Shown here in pieces: positions 43,557 to 52,199 of a stretch of 64,000 nt of DNA. The notes beneath the pieces are model-generated. The model searched no databases. It worked only from the letters and a program-made list of their open reading frames with translations, and was not told where the DNA came from. The DNA lies in NCBI RefSeq assembly GCF_016834655.1, contig NZ_JAENHP010000036.1, positions 23,453-87,452 of the forward strand, read 5' to 3'. The stretch is from Paractinoplanes ovalisporus (lineage in GTDB: Bacteria; Actinomycetota; Actinomycetes; Mycobacteriales; Micromonosporaceae). Positions within the stretch are counted from its first letter, which is position 1. Every line of letters starts with the position of its first letter. The position numbers and the translations under genes are program-made.

Positions 43557-44245
43557 GCCGGCACCCCCGCGCCCAGGTCGGCCCGCAGGCGTTCCAGGGC
43601 CGAGCGGGCCTGGCGGCGCATCTGGTCGTCGACCGTGTGGGTGGCGTAGCGAGCCTGGCGGTAGACGTCGAGCAGCGCGGCCAGCACCTGCGCGTCGACC
43701 TGCTGCTCGCTCAGGAGACGGCCGACCAGGTCGGTCGGGCTGTCGCCGGGGTGCCGGGGCGTGCCGGCCGCGGCGGCCGCCTGTTCCAGCCGCACCCAGC
43801 AGGCGATCACGGCGCGGCGCGGGTCGCGGTCGGTGTCGGAGAGCTCTTCCAGGCCGGCGTCGAGCGCGGCGACCAGTTCCTCGGCCGTACGGGGCTGGTC
43901 GTTCGCCTTGCGGCGCCGGCGGTCGTTCTTGCCCGAGCGGCGGCGGCGCTCGCGGATCAAGGTGTAGATCAGCAGGCCGAGCAGGACGGCGACGACCAGG
44001 CCGAGCACGATCAGCGCCACCGTGTTGACCCAGTCGGGCAGGCCACGGGCGGGCTCGGGCGGCGGGGGCTCGCTGCGCACGCCCGACGGAACCGTGGTGG
44101 GCAGCAGCGGCGCCTGGGCCGTGGGCTCGTCGCGGACGATCTGCTCGAGGCGGGGCTCGGACCGGGTCGCGGCGAGGGCGGTGCCGAAGAGCAGCACGAG
44201 GACGGCGGCCAGGGGCCACCAGCGTCGCACCGCCGCGGAAATCAT
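43553..44245 (-). CDS. DUF4129 domain membrane protein
   Basis: A 230-residue protein. N-terminal helix VRRWWPLAAVLVLLFGTALAA, a short linker (VRDEPTAQAPLLP), a second helix NTVALIVLGLVVAVLLGLLIYTLI, and then the DUF4129 helical domain (AVIACWVRLEQAAAAAG, PTDLVGRLL and the conserved YRQARYATH). DUF4129 genes typically sit with MoxR, DUF58 and transglutaminase-type genes, as here. It is the first gene of the unit, 20 bases downstream of the UDG gene stop. Confidence 0.87.
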   Translation of the reverse strand: MISAAVRRWWPLAAVLVLLFGTALAATRSEPRLEQIVRDEPTAQAPLLPTTVPSGVRSEPPPPEPARGLPDWVNTVALIVLGLVVAVLLGLLIYTLIRERRRRSGKNDRRRRKANDQPRTAEELVAALDAGLEELSDTDRDPRRAVIACWVRLEQAAAAAGTPRHPGDSPTDLVGRLLSEQQVDAQVLAALLDVYRQARYATHTVDDQMRRQARSALERLRADLGAGVPA

Positions 44246-44264
44246 CGATCCTTCTCTATGCTGC

Positions 44265-44993
44265 TCAAATCCGGGCCAGCCGCTTCGCTTCGGTGAAGAC
44301 GTCGTCGAGCATGGCCGGGGTGAGCTTACCGGTGAAGGTGTTCTGCTGGCTGACGTGGAAGCAGCCGAGCAGATCAGGCACACCCGGTTGGCTGACCTTG
44401 GCGCCGTGGCCGAACTTCGGGCGGGGCACCGGCGGCCGCACCCCGTAGACCGCGGTCATCGCCGGCCACCAGGCCTGCCAGGCGAAAGCCCCGAGCGCGA
44501 CCACGACCTTGAGGGTCGGACGGATCAGTTCGAGCTCGCGGTGGAGCCAGGGCGCGCAGTTGTCCCGCTCGGACGGCAGCGGCTTGTTGTCGGGCGGGGC
44601 GCAGCGGACGGCGGCGAAGATCCGCAGGTGGTTCAGCGCCAGCCCGTCGTCGGCCGAGACGCTGGTGGGCTGGTTGGCCAGGCCGGCGCGGTGCAGGGCG
44701 GCGAACAGCACGTCACCCGAGCGGTCGCCGGTGAAGATGCGGCCGGTGCGGTTGCCGCCGTGGGCCGCGGGAGCCAGGCCGAGGATGGCGATCTCGGGGT
44801 CGGCGACACCGAAGCCCGGGACCGGGCGGCCCCAGTAGTGCTGGTCGCGGAAGGCGGCCCGCTTGGTCGCGGCCACCTCCTCGCGCCAGGCGACCAGGCG
44901 CGGGCAGGCGAAACAGTCCGAGATGGCGGCGTCCAGCGCACCCAGGGAGGCGGCCCGGGCCGCCTCGGACCTCACCGCTTCGGCTTCAGGCAC
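44265..44993 (-). CDS. Uracil-DNA glycosylase family 5 (UDGb-like)
   Basis: A 242-residue iron-sulfur UDG. Motif 1 is GLAPAAHGGNRTGRIFTGD, and motif 2 is CFHVSQQNTFTGKLT, which is characteristic of family 5. Cluster cysteines include CFAC near residue 28, CAPPDNK and the C of the CFHVS block. It removes uracil from DNA. The predicted start overlaps the 3' end of the upstream LppU-like gene by 22 bases; a slightly later start cannot be excluded. Confidence 0.9.
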   Translation of the reverse strand: MPEAEAVRSEAARAASLGALDAAISDCFACPRLVAWREEVAATKRAAFRDQHYWGRPVPGFGVADPEIAILGLAPAAHGGNRTGRIFTGDRSGDVLFAALHRAGLANQPTSVSADDGLALNHLRIFAAVRCAPPDNKPLPSERDNCAPWLHRELELIRPTLKVVVALGAFAWQAWWPAMTAVYGVRPPVPRPKFGHGAKVSQPGVPDLLGCFHVSQQNTFTGKLTPAMLDDVFTEAKRLARI

Positions 44994-45367
44994 AGCAGGT
45001 AGCCCTCGTCGTCGCTCTTGGCGTAGACGTAGAACTCCTCCTTCTCCTGGAAGAACTTGTTGCAGGAGTCGCTCTGGGTGGAGTTCTCGCCGTCGACCCG
45101 GGCCACAACGGTGAACCGGGCGTCGGACGACAGGCAGTCGACGACGTTGGCCCCGGTCTCGGTGGTGCCCTCGTCGCGCACGTCCTTGTCGGAGGCGATG
45201 CAGTCGCCGGCCTTGGCGTCCTTCGCGCCGTCGCCGCCGAGGAACAGGCCGCTGATCGCGTAGACCGCGGCGGCCACGACCACCGCGATGACGACGGCCG
45301 CGACAAGGCGGCCCCGCTTCTGACGGCCGGGGGCCTCACCCGTGGGCCGGGCCGGTGCTGTGCTCAC
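44972..45367 (-). CDS. LppU-like exported protein (short paralogue)
   Basis: A 131-residue protein: basic N-terminus, one helix VAAVVIAVVVAAAVYAISGLFL, then a small extracytoplasmic domain with four cysteines (AGDCIAS, NVVDCLSS, DSCNKFF, LLCLKPK). It matches the C-terminal domain of the next gene, including GTTETGANVVDC against GTTETSAEVVEC and FYVY against YYVY. The pair resembles LppU/SCO3897-type proteins. Start GTG 45367. Confidence 0.8.
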   Translation of the reverse strand: MSTAPARPTGEAPGRQKRGRLVAAVVIAVVVAAAVYAISGLFLGGDGAKDAKAGDCIASDKDVRDEGTTETGANVVDCLSSDARFTVVARVDGENSTQSDSCNKFFQEKEEFYVYAKSDDEGYLLCLKPKR

Positions 45368-45479
45368 GGGGTGGTCCTCTCGAGGGGTCGTACGACCGGT
45401 CGCAGCAGCAGACTGTAGCGACCGGTTCACGTCCTTGGCGAGTCCCGTTGTCAGCCCTTCGTGGCTCAGCCCCCGTGGC

Positions 45480-46310
45480 TCAGCCCTTGGGGCGCAGGCA
45501 CAGCACGTAGCCGCCGTCGGCGGTGCTGCCGTAGACGTAGTACTTCTCGTCGCCGGGGAAGAACTTCTCGCAGGCGGTGCTGTTCGGGGAGCTCTCGCCC
45601 TCGACGCGGGCCACGACCGTGTATTCGGCCCGGACCGAACCGCACTCGACGACCTCGGCTGAGGTCTCGGTGGTGCCGACGTCGGCGACCGAGCTCGAGG
45701 CGGCCAGGCAGTCACCCACCTGGGCCCCCTTGGCGGGGTCGGCGGCGGCCGAGACGATCGCGCTCACACCGAAGATGCCGAGGCCGACCAGCAGGATGCC
45801 GCCCAGGGCGACGGCCATCAGGACGATCTTGAGGACGCTGCGCCGCTTGGGTGCCGGCGCGCCCGGCTGCGGGTAGCCGGCCGCCATGCCCGGCTGCGGG
45901 TAACCGCCCGGCATGCCCGACTGCGGGTAACCGGCGGGCACGCCCGGCTGCGGGTGGCCGGGCGCGGGCGGATATCCAGGCTGCGGATAGCCCTGGCCGG
46001 GCGGCGGGAAGCCCGGCTGGCCCGCCTGCCCTGGCTGTTGCGGCTGCGGCTGCGGCGGCCCGAACGGCGATGGCGCATACGAGGGCTGGCCGTAAGCCGG
46101 CTGGCCCGGCTGCTCCGGCTGTTGCTGCTGCGGCCCGAACGGCGAAGGCGCATACGAGGGCTGGCCGTACGCCGGCTGGCCCGGCGCGGGCGAGACCGCA
46201 GCCGGGAACGCCGGCGAGGAAAACGCGGGCGGGAACGCAGGCGCCGGCGCGGACGTGGGGTCAGGGGGCGGCGGGTTCGTGCCGCCCGGAGGCGGAACGG
46301 TGTCGCTCAA
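45480..46310 (-). CDS. LppU-like proline-rich membrane protein
   Basis: A 276-residue protein. Residues 1-155 are Pro/Gly/Gln/Tyr-rich with repeats such as GQPAYGQPSYAPSPFGP (twice) and GYPQPG units. One transmembrane helix (VLKIVLMAVALGGILLVGL) follows and then the four-cysteine extracytoplasmic domain shared with its neighbour. The long repetitive cytoplasmic tail is probably disordered. Confidence 0.82.
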   Translation of the reverse strand: MSDTVPPPGGTNPPPPDPTSAPAPAFPPAFSSPAFPAAVSPAPGQPAYGQPSYAPSPFGPQQQQPEQPGQPAYGQPSYAPSPFGPPQPQPQQPGQAGQPGFPPPGQGYPQPGYPPAPGHPQPGVPAGYPQSGMPGGYPQPGMAAGYPQPGAPAPKRRSVLKIVLMAVALGGILLVGLGIFGVSAIVSAAADPAKGAQVGDCLAASSSVADVGTTETSAEVVECGSVRAEYTVVARVEGESSPNSTACEKFFPGDEKYYVYGSTADGGYVLCLRPKG

Positions 46311-46399
46311 GGGGTGTTCCTTTCCGCGGGCCGGCCGCGTCGGCCGACCGGATCAAGCGGAGGAGACCCTAGCGATCACCGTCCGTTCCCGCGACCCCG

Positions 46400-47443
46400 T
46401 CAGCGGGCCGGCGCGGTGGTGGGCGCGGTGGTCGGCTTCGGCGGCGCGAGCGAGGGCGAGGTCGCCGTGGGCACCGGCTCGACGCCGGCCTCCGCCGACG
46501 GGCCGTCGTCGGGCACCGGGACGGCGGACTCCGCGGCATCGGCCGGATCGGTCGGCGTCGGCGCGGGCGAGCCGAACGGCGCCGCCTCGGGGCAGTACGG
46601 GTAACCCATGTTGCGCGTGTGCCACGACTCCCCCGTGTTCGGGTCGGTGCAGTACGCGTTGCCCATCTGGATCGGCGCGCCGTCCTGATCGAACAGCCGC
46701 GCCCCGGGTACGAGCCGGCCCTGGCTGTCGTAGACGAAGACGTCGGTGATGTAGTCGTACGGGTTGCCGCCGCCCGAATAGCCCGCGTCGCTGTAGCCCG
46801 GGTCGCGCACGTCGCTGTCGGCGCTGAAGAAGCCGCCGATCGCGAACAGCACCAGGAACACCGTGCCGATGTTGAGCGCGTATCGCCGCCACCCGCCGGT
46901 GGCCAACCGGCGCTGGCCGACCAGGATCGACGCCACGACACAGAGGCCGAGCAGCAGCAGCGCGACCAGCGTGCTGCCGCCGACGCGGGGCAGCAGGCCG
47001 GGCTGGTTGCCGCTGTCGTCGAACAGATAGGCGATCGCCATCGCGCCCAGGTAGCCACGCAGCACCCACCACGCCGGGCGCAGCAGGCTCAGGAACTCGC
47101 TGGCCCGGGGATATCCGATCAGGGGCCCGACCTTCACGTCGGCGTGGCCGAGCACCCGCACCACGTCGGCCCGCGCGTCGAGGAACGGCTGGAAGCCGTT
47201 GCGCTTGGGCGGGTCGGGGAAGCCGCCGACAAAACCGGCCGCGGTGGCGCGCAGCTCGGCCGCGTACGCCTCGGGGGTCCCCAGCCGGTCGGTGAGCGTG
47301 ACCGTGTCTTCCGCCCTAATCTCCGCCAGATGCTCCGGCAGGTCTTCGAGGAGCTCGGCGCGGGTCGCCTCGGGCAGGTCGGCCAGCGCCGCGCGGACAC
47401 GCTCGACGTACTCGGTGATCTCGTCCTGTGCCGTGGAGTTCAC
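46400..47443 (-). CDS. DUF1700-like membrane sensor (HAAS type)
   Basis: A 347-residue protein starting GTG 47443, overlapping the PadR stop by four bases. The N-terminal helical domain TEYVERVRAALADLPEATRAELLEDLPEHLAEI resembles the HAAS domain that pairs with PadR regulators. Three or four hydrophobic segments follow, then an extracellular domain (YDYITDVFVYDSQGRLVPG) and a Pro/Thr tail. It probably acts with PadR in one signalling unit. Confidence 0.8.
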   Translation of the reverse strand: MNSTAQDEITEYVERVRAALADLPEATRAELLEDLPEHLAEIRAEDTVTLTDRLGTPEAYAAELRATAAGFVGGFPDPPKRNGFQPFLDARADVVRVLGHADVKVGPLIGYPRASEFLSLLRPAWWVLRGYLGAMAIAYLFDDSGNQPGLLPRVGGSTLVALLLLGLCVVASILVGQRRLATGGWRRYALNIGTVFLVLFAIGGFFSADSDVRDPGYSDAGYSGGGNPYDYITDVFVYDSQGRLVPGARLFDQDGAPIQMGNAYCTDPNTGESWHTRNMGYPYCPEAAPFGSPAPTPTDPADAAESAVPVPDDGPSAEAGVEPVPTATSPSLAPPKPTTAPTTAPAR

Positions 47444-47769
47444 GCCGTCTCCCGCTCGCGAAGCAGATCGTCCATGGTGGATGCGAAGCCGTGCCACACT
47501 TTGCCCGACCGCTGCAACTCGGCGCGGCCGGCGGCGTTGAGGCCGTAGTACTTGCGGTGGGGCCCCTCGTCGCTCGGGACCACATAGCTGTTCAGGAAGC
47601 CGCCGGCGAACAGGCGCCGGAGCGTGCCGTAGACCGAGGCGTCGCCGACGTCTTCGAGCCCGGCGGCCCGCAGGCGGCGGAGAATGTCATAGCCGTAGCC
47701 GTCCTCGTCGCGCAGCGCGGCGAGCACGGCCAGGTCCAGGACACCCTTGAGCAGCTGGGTGGTATCCAC
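47440..47769 (-). CDS. PadR family transcriptional regulator
   Basis: A 109-residue winged-helix protein from GTG 47769: LLKGVLDLAVLAALRDEDGYGYDILRRL, then SVYGTLRRLFAGGFL recognition helix and the wing RKYYGLNAAGRAEL. PadR proteins repress nearby genes. A perfect-armed palindrome lies upstream, and the partner membrane gene overlaps its stop. Confidence 0.92.
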   Translation of the reverse strand: MDTTQLLKGVLDLAVLAALRDEDGYGYDILRRLRAAGLEDVGDASVYGTLRRLFAGGFLNSYVVPSDEGPHRKYYGLNAAGRAELQRSGKVWHGFASTMDDLLRERETA

Positions 47770-47812
47770 GCAGGGACGGTACTGCGCAATGCGAAATACC
47801 GTCAAGTCCGCA

Positions 47813-47828
47813 ATACCGGGATCGGTAT
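47813..47828. promoter_or_regulatory. Palindrome ATACCG-N4-CGGTAT upstream of padR
   Basis: Perfect 6-base arms around GGAT, 44-59 bases before the PadR start, in the gap shared with the divergent 131-residue gene. PadR operators often have ATAC/GTAT cores, so autoregulation is likely. A further CGGTATT copy lies nearby at 47795-47801. Confidence 0.55.
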
Positions 47829-47920
47829 CAGGGACCGGGGCCTGTGCGTCTGGTTGTCGGTGAGGTGAGCGCGCCACCGCACCACAACTGGGGGAAACCA
47901 TTCGGAAGGAACCGGACACC

Positions 47921-48316
47921 ATGCCCACAAACACCTGGGACGCCGTGATCAAGAACTTGTTCGCCGCGGACGACGGCACCACCAACGCCGCCGACACGGT
48001 CGAGAACGGCAAGCCCTTCGACGTCGTCGCGCAGATCGAGGTCGGCGAGGACATCAACGCTTTCGCCGTACGGGACCAGCTGTTCGTCGCCGTGCGCAAC
48101 CTCAGCCAGTCGACGATCACCGCGTACATCGCGAACCCGCCGCGCAACCTGACGCCGGCCCATTCGCGTCGTGAGGAGACCTTGAAGGTCGACGTCTCGG
48201 GCTGGAACGCCCGGCCCGGCGACCTGCTCGAGGTCGTGGCCACCTACAAGTTCGAGGCGGGCGTCCACAGCGACCACTCGTACCAGCTCTCGGCCGAGCG
48301 GGTCATCGTCATCTGA
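47921..48316 (+). CDS. Small beta-rich protein of unknown function
   Basis: A 131-residue protein with alternating hydrophobic strands: PFDVVAQIEVGEDINAF, DQLFVAVRNLSQST, DLLEVVATYKFEAGVHSDHSYQLSAERVIV. No signal peptide is visible. I do not recognise it. It is divergent from the PadR regulator with 151 bases between starts, including the palindrome, so it may be PadR-controlled. Confidence 0.65.
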   Translation: MPTNTWDAVIKNLFAADDGTTNAADTVENGKPFDVVAQIEVGEDINAFAVRDQLFVAVRNLSQSTITAYIANPPRNLTPAHSRREETLKVDVSGWNARPGDLLEVVATYKFEAGVHSDHSYQLSAERVIVI

Positions 48317-48331
48317 TCTAGGACAGATCCG

Positions 48332-48360
48332 TGGTGCGGGCGGAAATCCCGCCCGCACCA
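48332..48360 (+). terminator. GC-rich hairpin after the 131-residue gene
   Basis: A 12-bp perfect stem (48332-48343 with 48349-48360) around a five-base loop, without a T-tract. It lies 16 bases past the stop; it may end transcription or shield the mRNA end. Confidence 0.5.
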
Positions 48361-48427
48361 TGTATCAGGACCCGTCCCCCGCCCGTCGTGCTCATCGGAC
48401 GCCCACGGGCGAAAAGGGGGAACGGCG

Positions 48428-49093
48428 ATGACAGACCTCTTGTCCCGGATAAGACAAGGCGACAGCGCGGCGTGGACGGCCCTGACCGGGCAGTACACGA
48501 ACCTGCTGTGGGCGGTGGCCCGCAGCCAGCGGATGAACGAGTCGGACGCCGCCGACGCGGTCCAGACCGCCTGGCTGCGCCTGATCGAGAACATCGACGA
48601 CATCCGGGAGCCGGACCGGCTCGGCAGCTGGCTCGCCACCATTGTGCGGCGCGAGTGCCACGACATCCGCCGTCGCGCGGCCCGGCTGCGACCCGGCGGG
48701 ACCGAGGAGCTGGACGCGCCCGGCGAGGCCGACGACCCACTCGACAGCGCACTGCTGCGGGACGAGCGCGACGCGGCGCTCTGGCGGGCGTTCGCCGGGC
48801 TGCGACCACCCTGCCGGCGACTGCTGCGGGTGCTGATGGCCGACCCGCCGCCCAGTTACACCGAGGTCGCGGCGGCGCTGGACATCGCGGTCGGCAGCAT
48901 CGGACCCACCCGGCAGCGCTGCCTCAAGTGCCTGCGCGACCTGCTGCGGGCCTCGGACGGGCAGATCTTCTCGGAGCGCGACCACGCGGCCCGCGGCCCT
49001 GCCGGAGACCATCGCGACCACGCGGCCCGCAGACCGGCCGAAGACCATCGCGACCACGCGGCCCGCGGCCCCGCCGACGGCCGGAAGGGGTGA
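48428..49093 (+). CDS. ECF-type RNA polymerase sigma factor with repeat tail
   Basis: A 221-residue sigma factor. Region 2 includes YTNLLWAVARSQRMNESDAADAVQTAWLRLIENI, and region 4 includes PSYTEVAAALDIAVGSIGPTRQRCLKCL. It has no sigma-1/3 regions. The last 40 residues are nearly three copies of a 12-residue unit RDHAARGPAGDH, encoded by a 36-base minisatellite. It directs RNA polymerase to unknown promoters. It is followed in five bases by a small gene, then by the TPR-CHAT and subtilase genes. Confidence 0.9.
   Translation: MTDLLSRIRQGDSAAWTALTGQYTNLLWAVARSQRMNESDAADAVQTAWLRLIENIDDIREPDRLGSWLATIVRRECHDIRRRAARLRPGGTEELDAPGEADDPLDSALLRDERDAALWRAFAGLRPPCRRLLRVLMADPPPSYTEVAAALDIAVGSIGPTRQRCLKCLRDLLRASDGQIFSERDHAARGPAGDHRDHAARRPAEDHRDHAARGPADGRKG
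48978..49080 (+). repeat. 36-bp minisatellite at the 3' end of the sigma factor gene
   Basis: Units at 48978-49013, 49014-49049 and 49050-49080 (partial) encode the 12-residue repeat RDHAARGPAGDH. The frame is preserved across all copies. Confidence 0.9.
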
Positions 49094-49098
49094 GGGGT

Positions 49099-49563
49099 GT
49101 GGATCACGACGACAAGCTGCTGGCGGACCTGCGGCGGATCGCGGGTTCCGTGGACGGCCCGCCCGCCTCGGTGCTGGAGGCGGCCCGGGCGGCGTTCCTG
49201 ACCCGCGACCTGGACGCCGAGATCGCCCACCTGGTCGCCGACTCCCGGGGGCCGGCCGCCTTCGAACAGGTGCGGGCCGCCCCCGAGGATCCGGCCCAGG
49301 GCCACTGGCTCCTCTCGTTCTCGGGCGGCGGCGTCCAGATCGACCTCGAGGTCGAGAGCGACGCCGGGGCGTTGCGGCTGGTGGGCATGCTCTCCGGCGA
49401 ACCGGTCGAGGAGTGTGCCCTGCGGACGGAGAGCGGATCCCATCCGGTCACGGTCGACGAGCTGGGCCGGTTCGTGGTCGAGGGCCTGGCTCCCGGCCCG
49501 ATCCGGATGTTCTGCCGGCTCGCCGGCGGCCGTCGAGTCACCACGCGCTGGATCCGGATATGA
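49099..49563 (+). CDS. Small partner protein of the ECF/CHAT locus
   Basis: A 154-residue protein starting GTG 49099, five bases after the sigma-factor stop. An N-terminal helical part (LLADLRRIAGSVDGPPASVLEAARAAF) precedes a beta-rich part with HWLLSFSGGGVQIDLEVE and GRFVVEGLAPGPIRMFCRL. There is no transmembrane helix, so a membrane anti-sigma factor is unlikely; a soluble anti-sigma or CHAT target is possible. I do not recognise a family. Its last codons are partly duplicated downstream. Confidence 0.75.
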   Translation: MDHDDKLLADLRRIAGSVDGPPASVLEAARAAFLTRDLDAEIAHLVADSRGPAAFEQVRAAPEDPAQGHWLLSFSGGGVQIDLEVESDAGALRLVGMLSGEPVEECALRTESGSHPVTVDELGRFVVEGLAPGPIRMFCRLAGGRRVTTRWIRI

Positions 49564-49609
49564 CGCCGGGCCGCCGGGTAACCACGCGCTGGATCCGGAT
49601 GACCCCGCT
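49528..49609. repeat. 41-bp near-duplicate at the end of the partner gene
   Basis: CCACGCGCTGGATCCGGAT occurs at 49541-49559 and again at 49582-49600, inside two 41-base near-copies. The second copy lies past the stop codon and before the convergent CHAT gene end. Confidence 0.75.
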
Positions 49610-49610
49610 G

Positions 49611-52166
49611 TCACACGCCGAGGGTGGTGAAGGCGAACGCCGTCGCGAGCGCCACCGGATCGCCCGCGGCCCGGTCCCGGCCGTGCAGCAGGGCTTCCGC
49701 GAAGCTGCGGCCCCGGCTCAGGGCGCCGTGGAAGTCGGCCATCAGGGGCGCCGACGCGGCGTCGTTGACCGGCACCGAGGCGGCGAGCAGGCTGCGGGTG
49801 CCGAGCGGAACGAGCACGCTGATCATGCCGAGCAGCTCGTCACCGGCGAGGGGCGTGGCGGCGCCCGACTCGCAGCTCGACAGGATCAGCCGGTACGGCG
49901 CCCGGTGCAGACGGCTCAGGTCGTGCACGGTGAGCGGGCCGTCGTCGAGCCGCAGCGACGAGAAGAGCGGGTTGTCGGCCCGGAAGACCCCGTGGGCGGC
50001 GATGTGCGCGGTGGCGGCGCCGTCGAGCGCGGCCAGCACCTTGGGCGCGGTCGCCCCGCCGGCGGCCAGCAGCAACGGGTCGGGGTGGACGGCGGCGATC
50101 CGGCCCGCCTCGCCCGCACTGGCGCTCAGGCCCGGACCGACCACGATGACCACCCGGCGCCCGCGCGGGGCCCGGCGTCGGGTGTCGAGGAGGGCGGCCG
50201 CGGACGGTGTCGCACTCCACGGCCGGCGCCGCAGCGCGGGGAGCATCCCCCACGGGACCCCGTGCAGCAGGCTCGGCGGGGCGATGAGCACCGGACCGTC
50301 GCCCAGGTCGGCCGCGGCCGGGCCGAGCAGCGCGGTCTGCAACAGCCGGCCGGCCTCGGCCAGACGGTCCAGGGCGCCCGGCGGTGGCCGGCCGTGCGCG
50401 AGCCGTCGCAGCTGGAAGCGGGCGAACTCGACCTCGCGGACGGCCCGGGCGAGCGGGCCGACCCGGTGCAGACGGATCCGGCCCGGGCGGGCGGTGACCG
50501 CGTGCAGCTCGCCGTCGACCGCGGCCAGCTCGACCAGCACCTGGTCGCCGAGCCGGTCGAGGATCTCGTCGGCGGTCGGGGGCGGCGGGGAGGCGCCGTC
50601 GCCGCCGAGATGCCGGGCGCGCTCCCGGATGGCCGCCTCCAGCCGCCGCCGTTCCTCCTCGATCGGGCCCGCCCGGCCGCCGGTCGCCCGCGCGGTGTCC
50701 AGCCGGTTCATCACCTCGCGCAGGGCGGCCAGGTCGGCCGAGAACTCCCGGCCGACCGGCGAGCGGGAGGTGACCGTGGACAGGGCGCTGGCGCGTCGCA
50801 TCTCGGTCCAGAGCAGCAGATTCCGGGGGTCGCCCCGGGCGATGGCGTGGCGCTGGCCGATCGCCGCCAGCTCGGCGCCGGGCCGGGCCGCGTACGCCCG
50901 CAACTCCACCGCCCCGAGGCGGCTCTGCAGCACGGCGACCGCGGCCAGACCGCGCCGGGCGGCGTTGAGCGCGGCCGTGGTGCGGCCCTGGGTGCCTGCC
51001 CGCAGAGCCTGAGCGAGCCAGCCCTGCGGCTGCCCGCGGCGGCGGAACCGGGCCGTGTAGGCCAGATAGCGTTCGGCCACCGCGGCCTGCCCGGCTCCGG
51101 CGGCGATCCGGCCCGCCAGCAGGTGCGCGGCCGGCGCCTCCTCGGCCCGCAGTTCGCCCAGCCGGTCGGCGATCCGGCACGCGTCGGCGGGCAGCCGGGG
51201 GTCGGCCGGGTCGAGATCATGGCGGGCCTGGGCCAGCACGAACGCGGCCCGGGCGGTCCACCAGGGACGGCCCTGCAACCGGAACAGGTCGTGCGCGTCG
51301 CGGGCCCGGGCCGCCGCCTCGGCCGGGCGGCCCGCCGCCTGAGCCGCGCGGGCGGCCGCGAACAGCAGCTCGGCCCGGTCGGAGGAACGCTCCGGCAGCA
51401 GGGGGATGCCGGCGTCGGCCTCGGCCAGCGCCTCGTCGGCCAGACCGGCCGCCAGCAGCAGGTCGCAACGGTCGAAGACCAGGTCGGGCCAGTGGACACC
51501 GAGCGCGGCATAGCGCCGGGCGGCCTCGTCGAGCCGGGCCAGGGCACCCGGCAGGTCCCCGCTCTGGCGCGCGACCTCGGCCCGGTTCTGCACGACGGTC
51601 ACCAGCTCGAGCTCCTGCCCGGCGGCGGCATAGATGCGTTCGGCCAGGTCGAGGTCGCGGACGGCCCGCGGCGCCCGCCCGGCCGCGGAGTGCACGAGGA
51701 ACCGCGCCGTACGGGCCCGGGCCTCCCAGATCTCGTCACCCGCGCGGTGCAGCAGCACGATGGCCCGGTTCAGGTCGGCCAGCGCCTCGGCCCGCCGGCC
51801 CAGACCGTGCAGTTCGAAGCCGCGGCGCATCAGCACCCGACCGGCCACCGGCCCGCGGCTGGCCCCGGCGGCGGCGTCGAGCTCGGCCAGCCCGGCCGTG
51901 GTGCGCCCGGCCATCACCAGCGCCACGCCCAGCGTCGCCCGCACATCGACCGCACGCTCGGGGTCGCCGGCCAGTCGCAGCGCCCGCCGGGCGGCCGCGA
52001 TCGCCTCGGCGAACTGCCCGGCGTCGCGCAGCACGATGGCTCGCGCCTGATGGGCGTACGACGCGGGTGCGGCGCCGGGCCGGCTCCGGATCAGCCGGTC
52101 GGCCTCCGCCAGCGCCTCGACCGGGCGGGAGAGAGCCATCGCGAGCAACGCCTCGCCCGCGTTCAC
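49611..52166 (-). CDS. TPR-CHAT caspase-like protein
   Basis: An 851-residue protein, start GTG 52166. Residues about 1-480 are tetratricopeptide-type helical repeats (SYAHQARAIVLRDAGQF, RRGFELHGLGRRAEALAD). The C-terminal CHAT domain (about 560-850) has the catalytic pair H725 in TAHIAAHGVFR and C765 in LILSSCESG, 40 residues apart as usual. CHAT domains are caspase-like proteases. It converges with the ECF-sigma unit and diverges from the subtilase gene with only 33 bases between starts. Confidence 0.92.
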   Translation of the reverse strand: MNAGEALLAMALSRPVEALAEADRLIRSRPGAAPASYAHQARAIVLRDAGQFAEAIAAARRALRLAGDPERAVDVRATLGVALVMAGRTTAGLAELDAAAGASRGPVAGRVLMRRGFELHGLGRRAEALADLNRAIVLLHRAGDEIWEARARTARFLVHSAAGRAPRAVRDLDLAERIYAAAGQELELVTVVQNRAEVARQSGDLPGALARLDEAARRYAALGVHWPDLVFDRCDLLLAAGLADEALAEADAGIPLLPERSSDRAELLFAAARAAQAAGRPAEAAARARDAHDLFRLQGRPWWTARAAFVLAQARHDLDPADPRLPADACRIADRLGELRAEEAPAAHLLAGRIAAGAGQAAVAERYLAYTARFRRRGQPQGWLAQALRAGTQGRTTAALNAARRGLAAVAVLQSRLGAVELRAYAARPGAELAAIGQRHAIARGDPRNLLLWTEMRRASALSTVTSRSPVGREFSADLAALREVMNRLDTARATGGRAGPIEEERRRLEAAIRERARHLGGDGASPPPPTADEILDRLGDQVLVELAAVDGELHAVTARPGRIRLHRVGPLARAVREVEFARFQLRRLAHGRPPPGALDRLAEAGRLLQTALLGPAAADLGDGPVLIAPPSLLHGVPWGMLPALRRRPWSATPSAAALLDTRRRAPRGRRVVIVVGPGLSASAGEAGRIAAVHPDPLLLAAGGATAPKVLAALDGAATAHIAAHGVFRADNPLFSSLRLDDGPLTVHDLSRLHRAPYRLILSSCESGAATPLAGDELLGMISVLVPLGTRSLLAASVPVNDAASAPLMADFHGALSRGRSFAEALLHGRDRAAGDPVALATAFAFTTLGV

Positions 52167-52199
52167 GCCATCAGTCTAGGAACCTCGAGGAGTTGAGTC

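Noticed and set aside
49413..52196. Long plus-strand frame opposite the CHAT gene
   Set aside because: The minus strand has clear TPR and CHAT motifs; the opposite frame shows only shadow composition.
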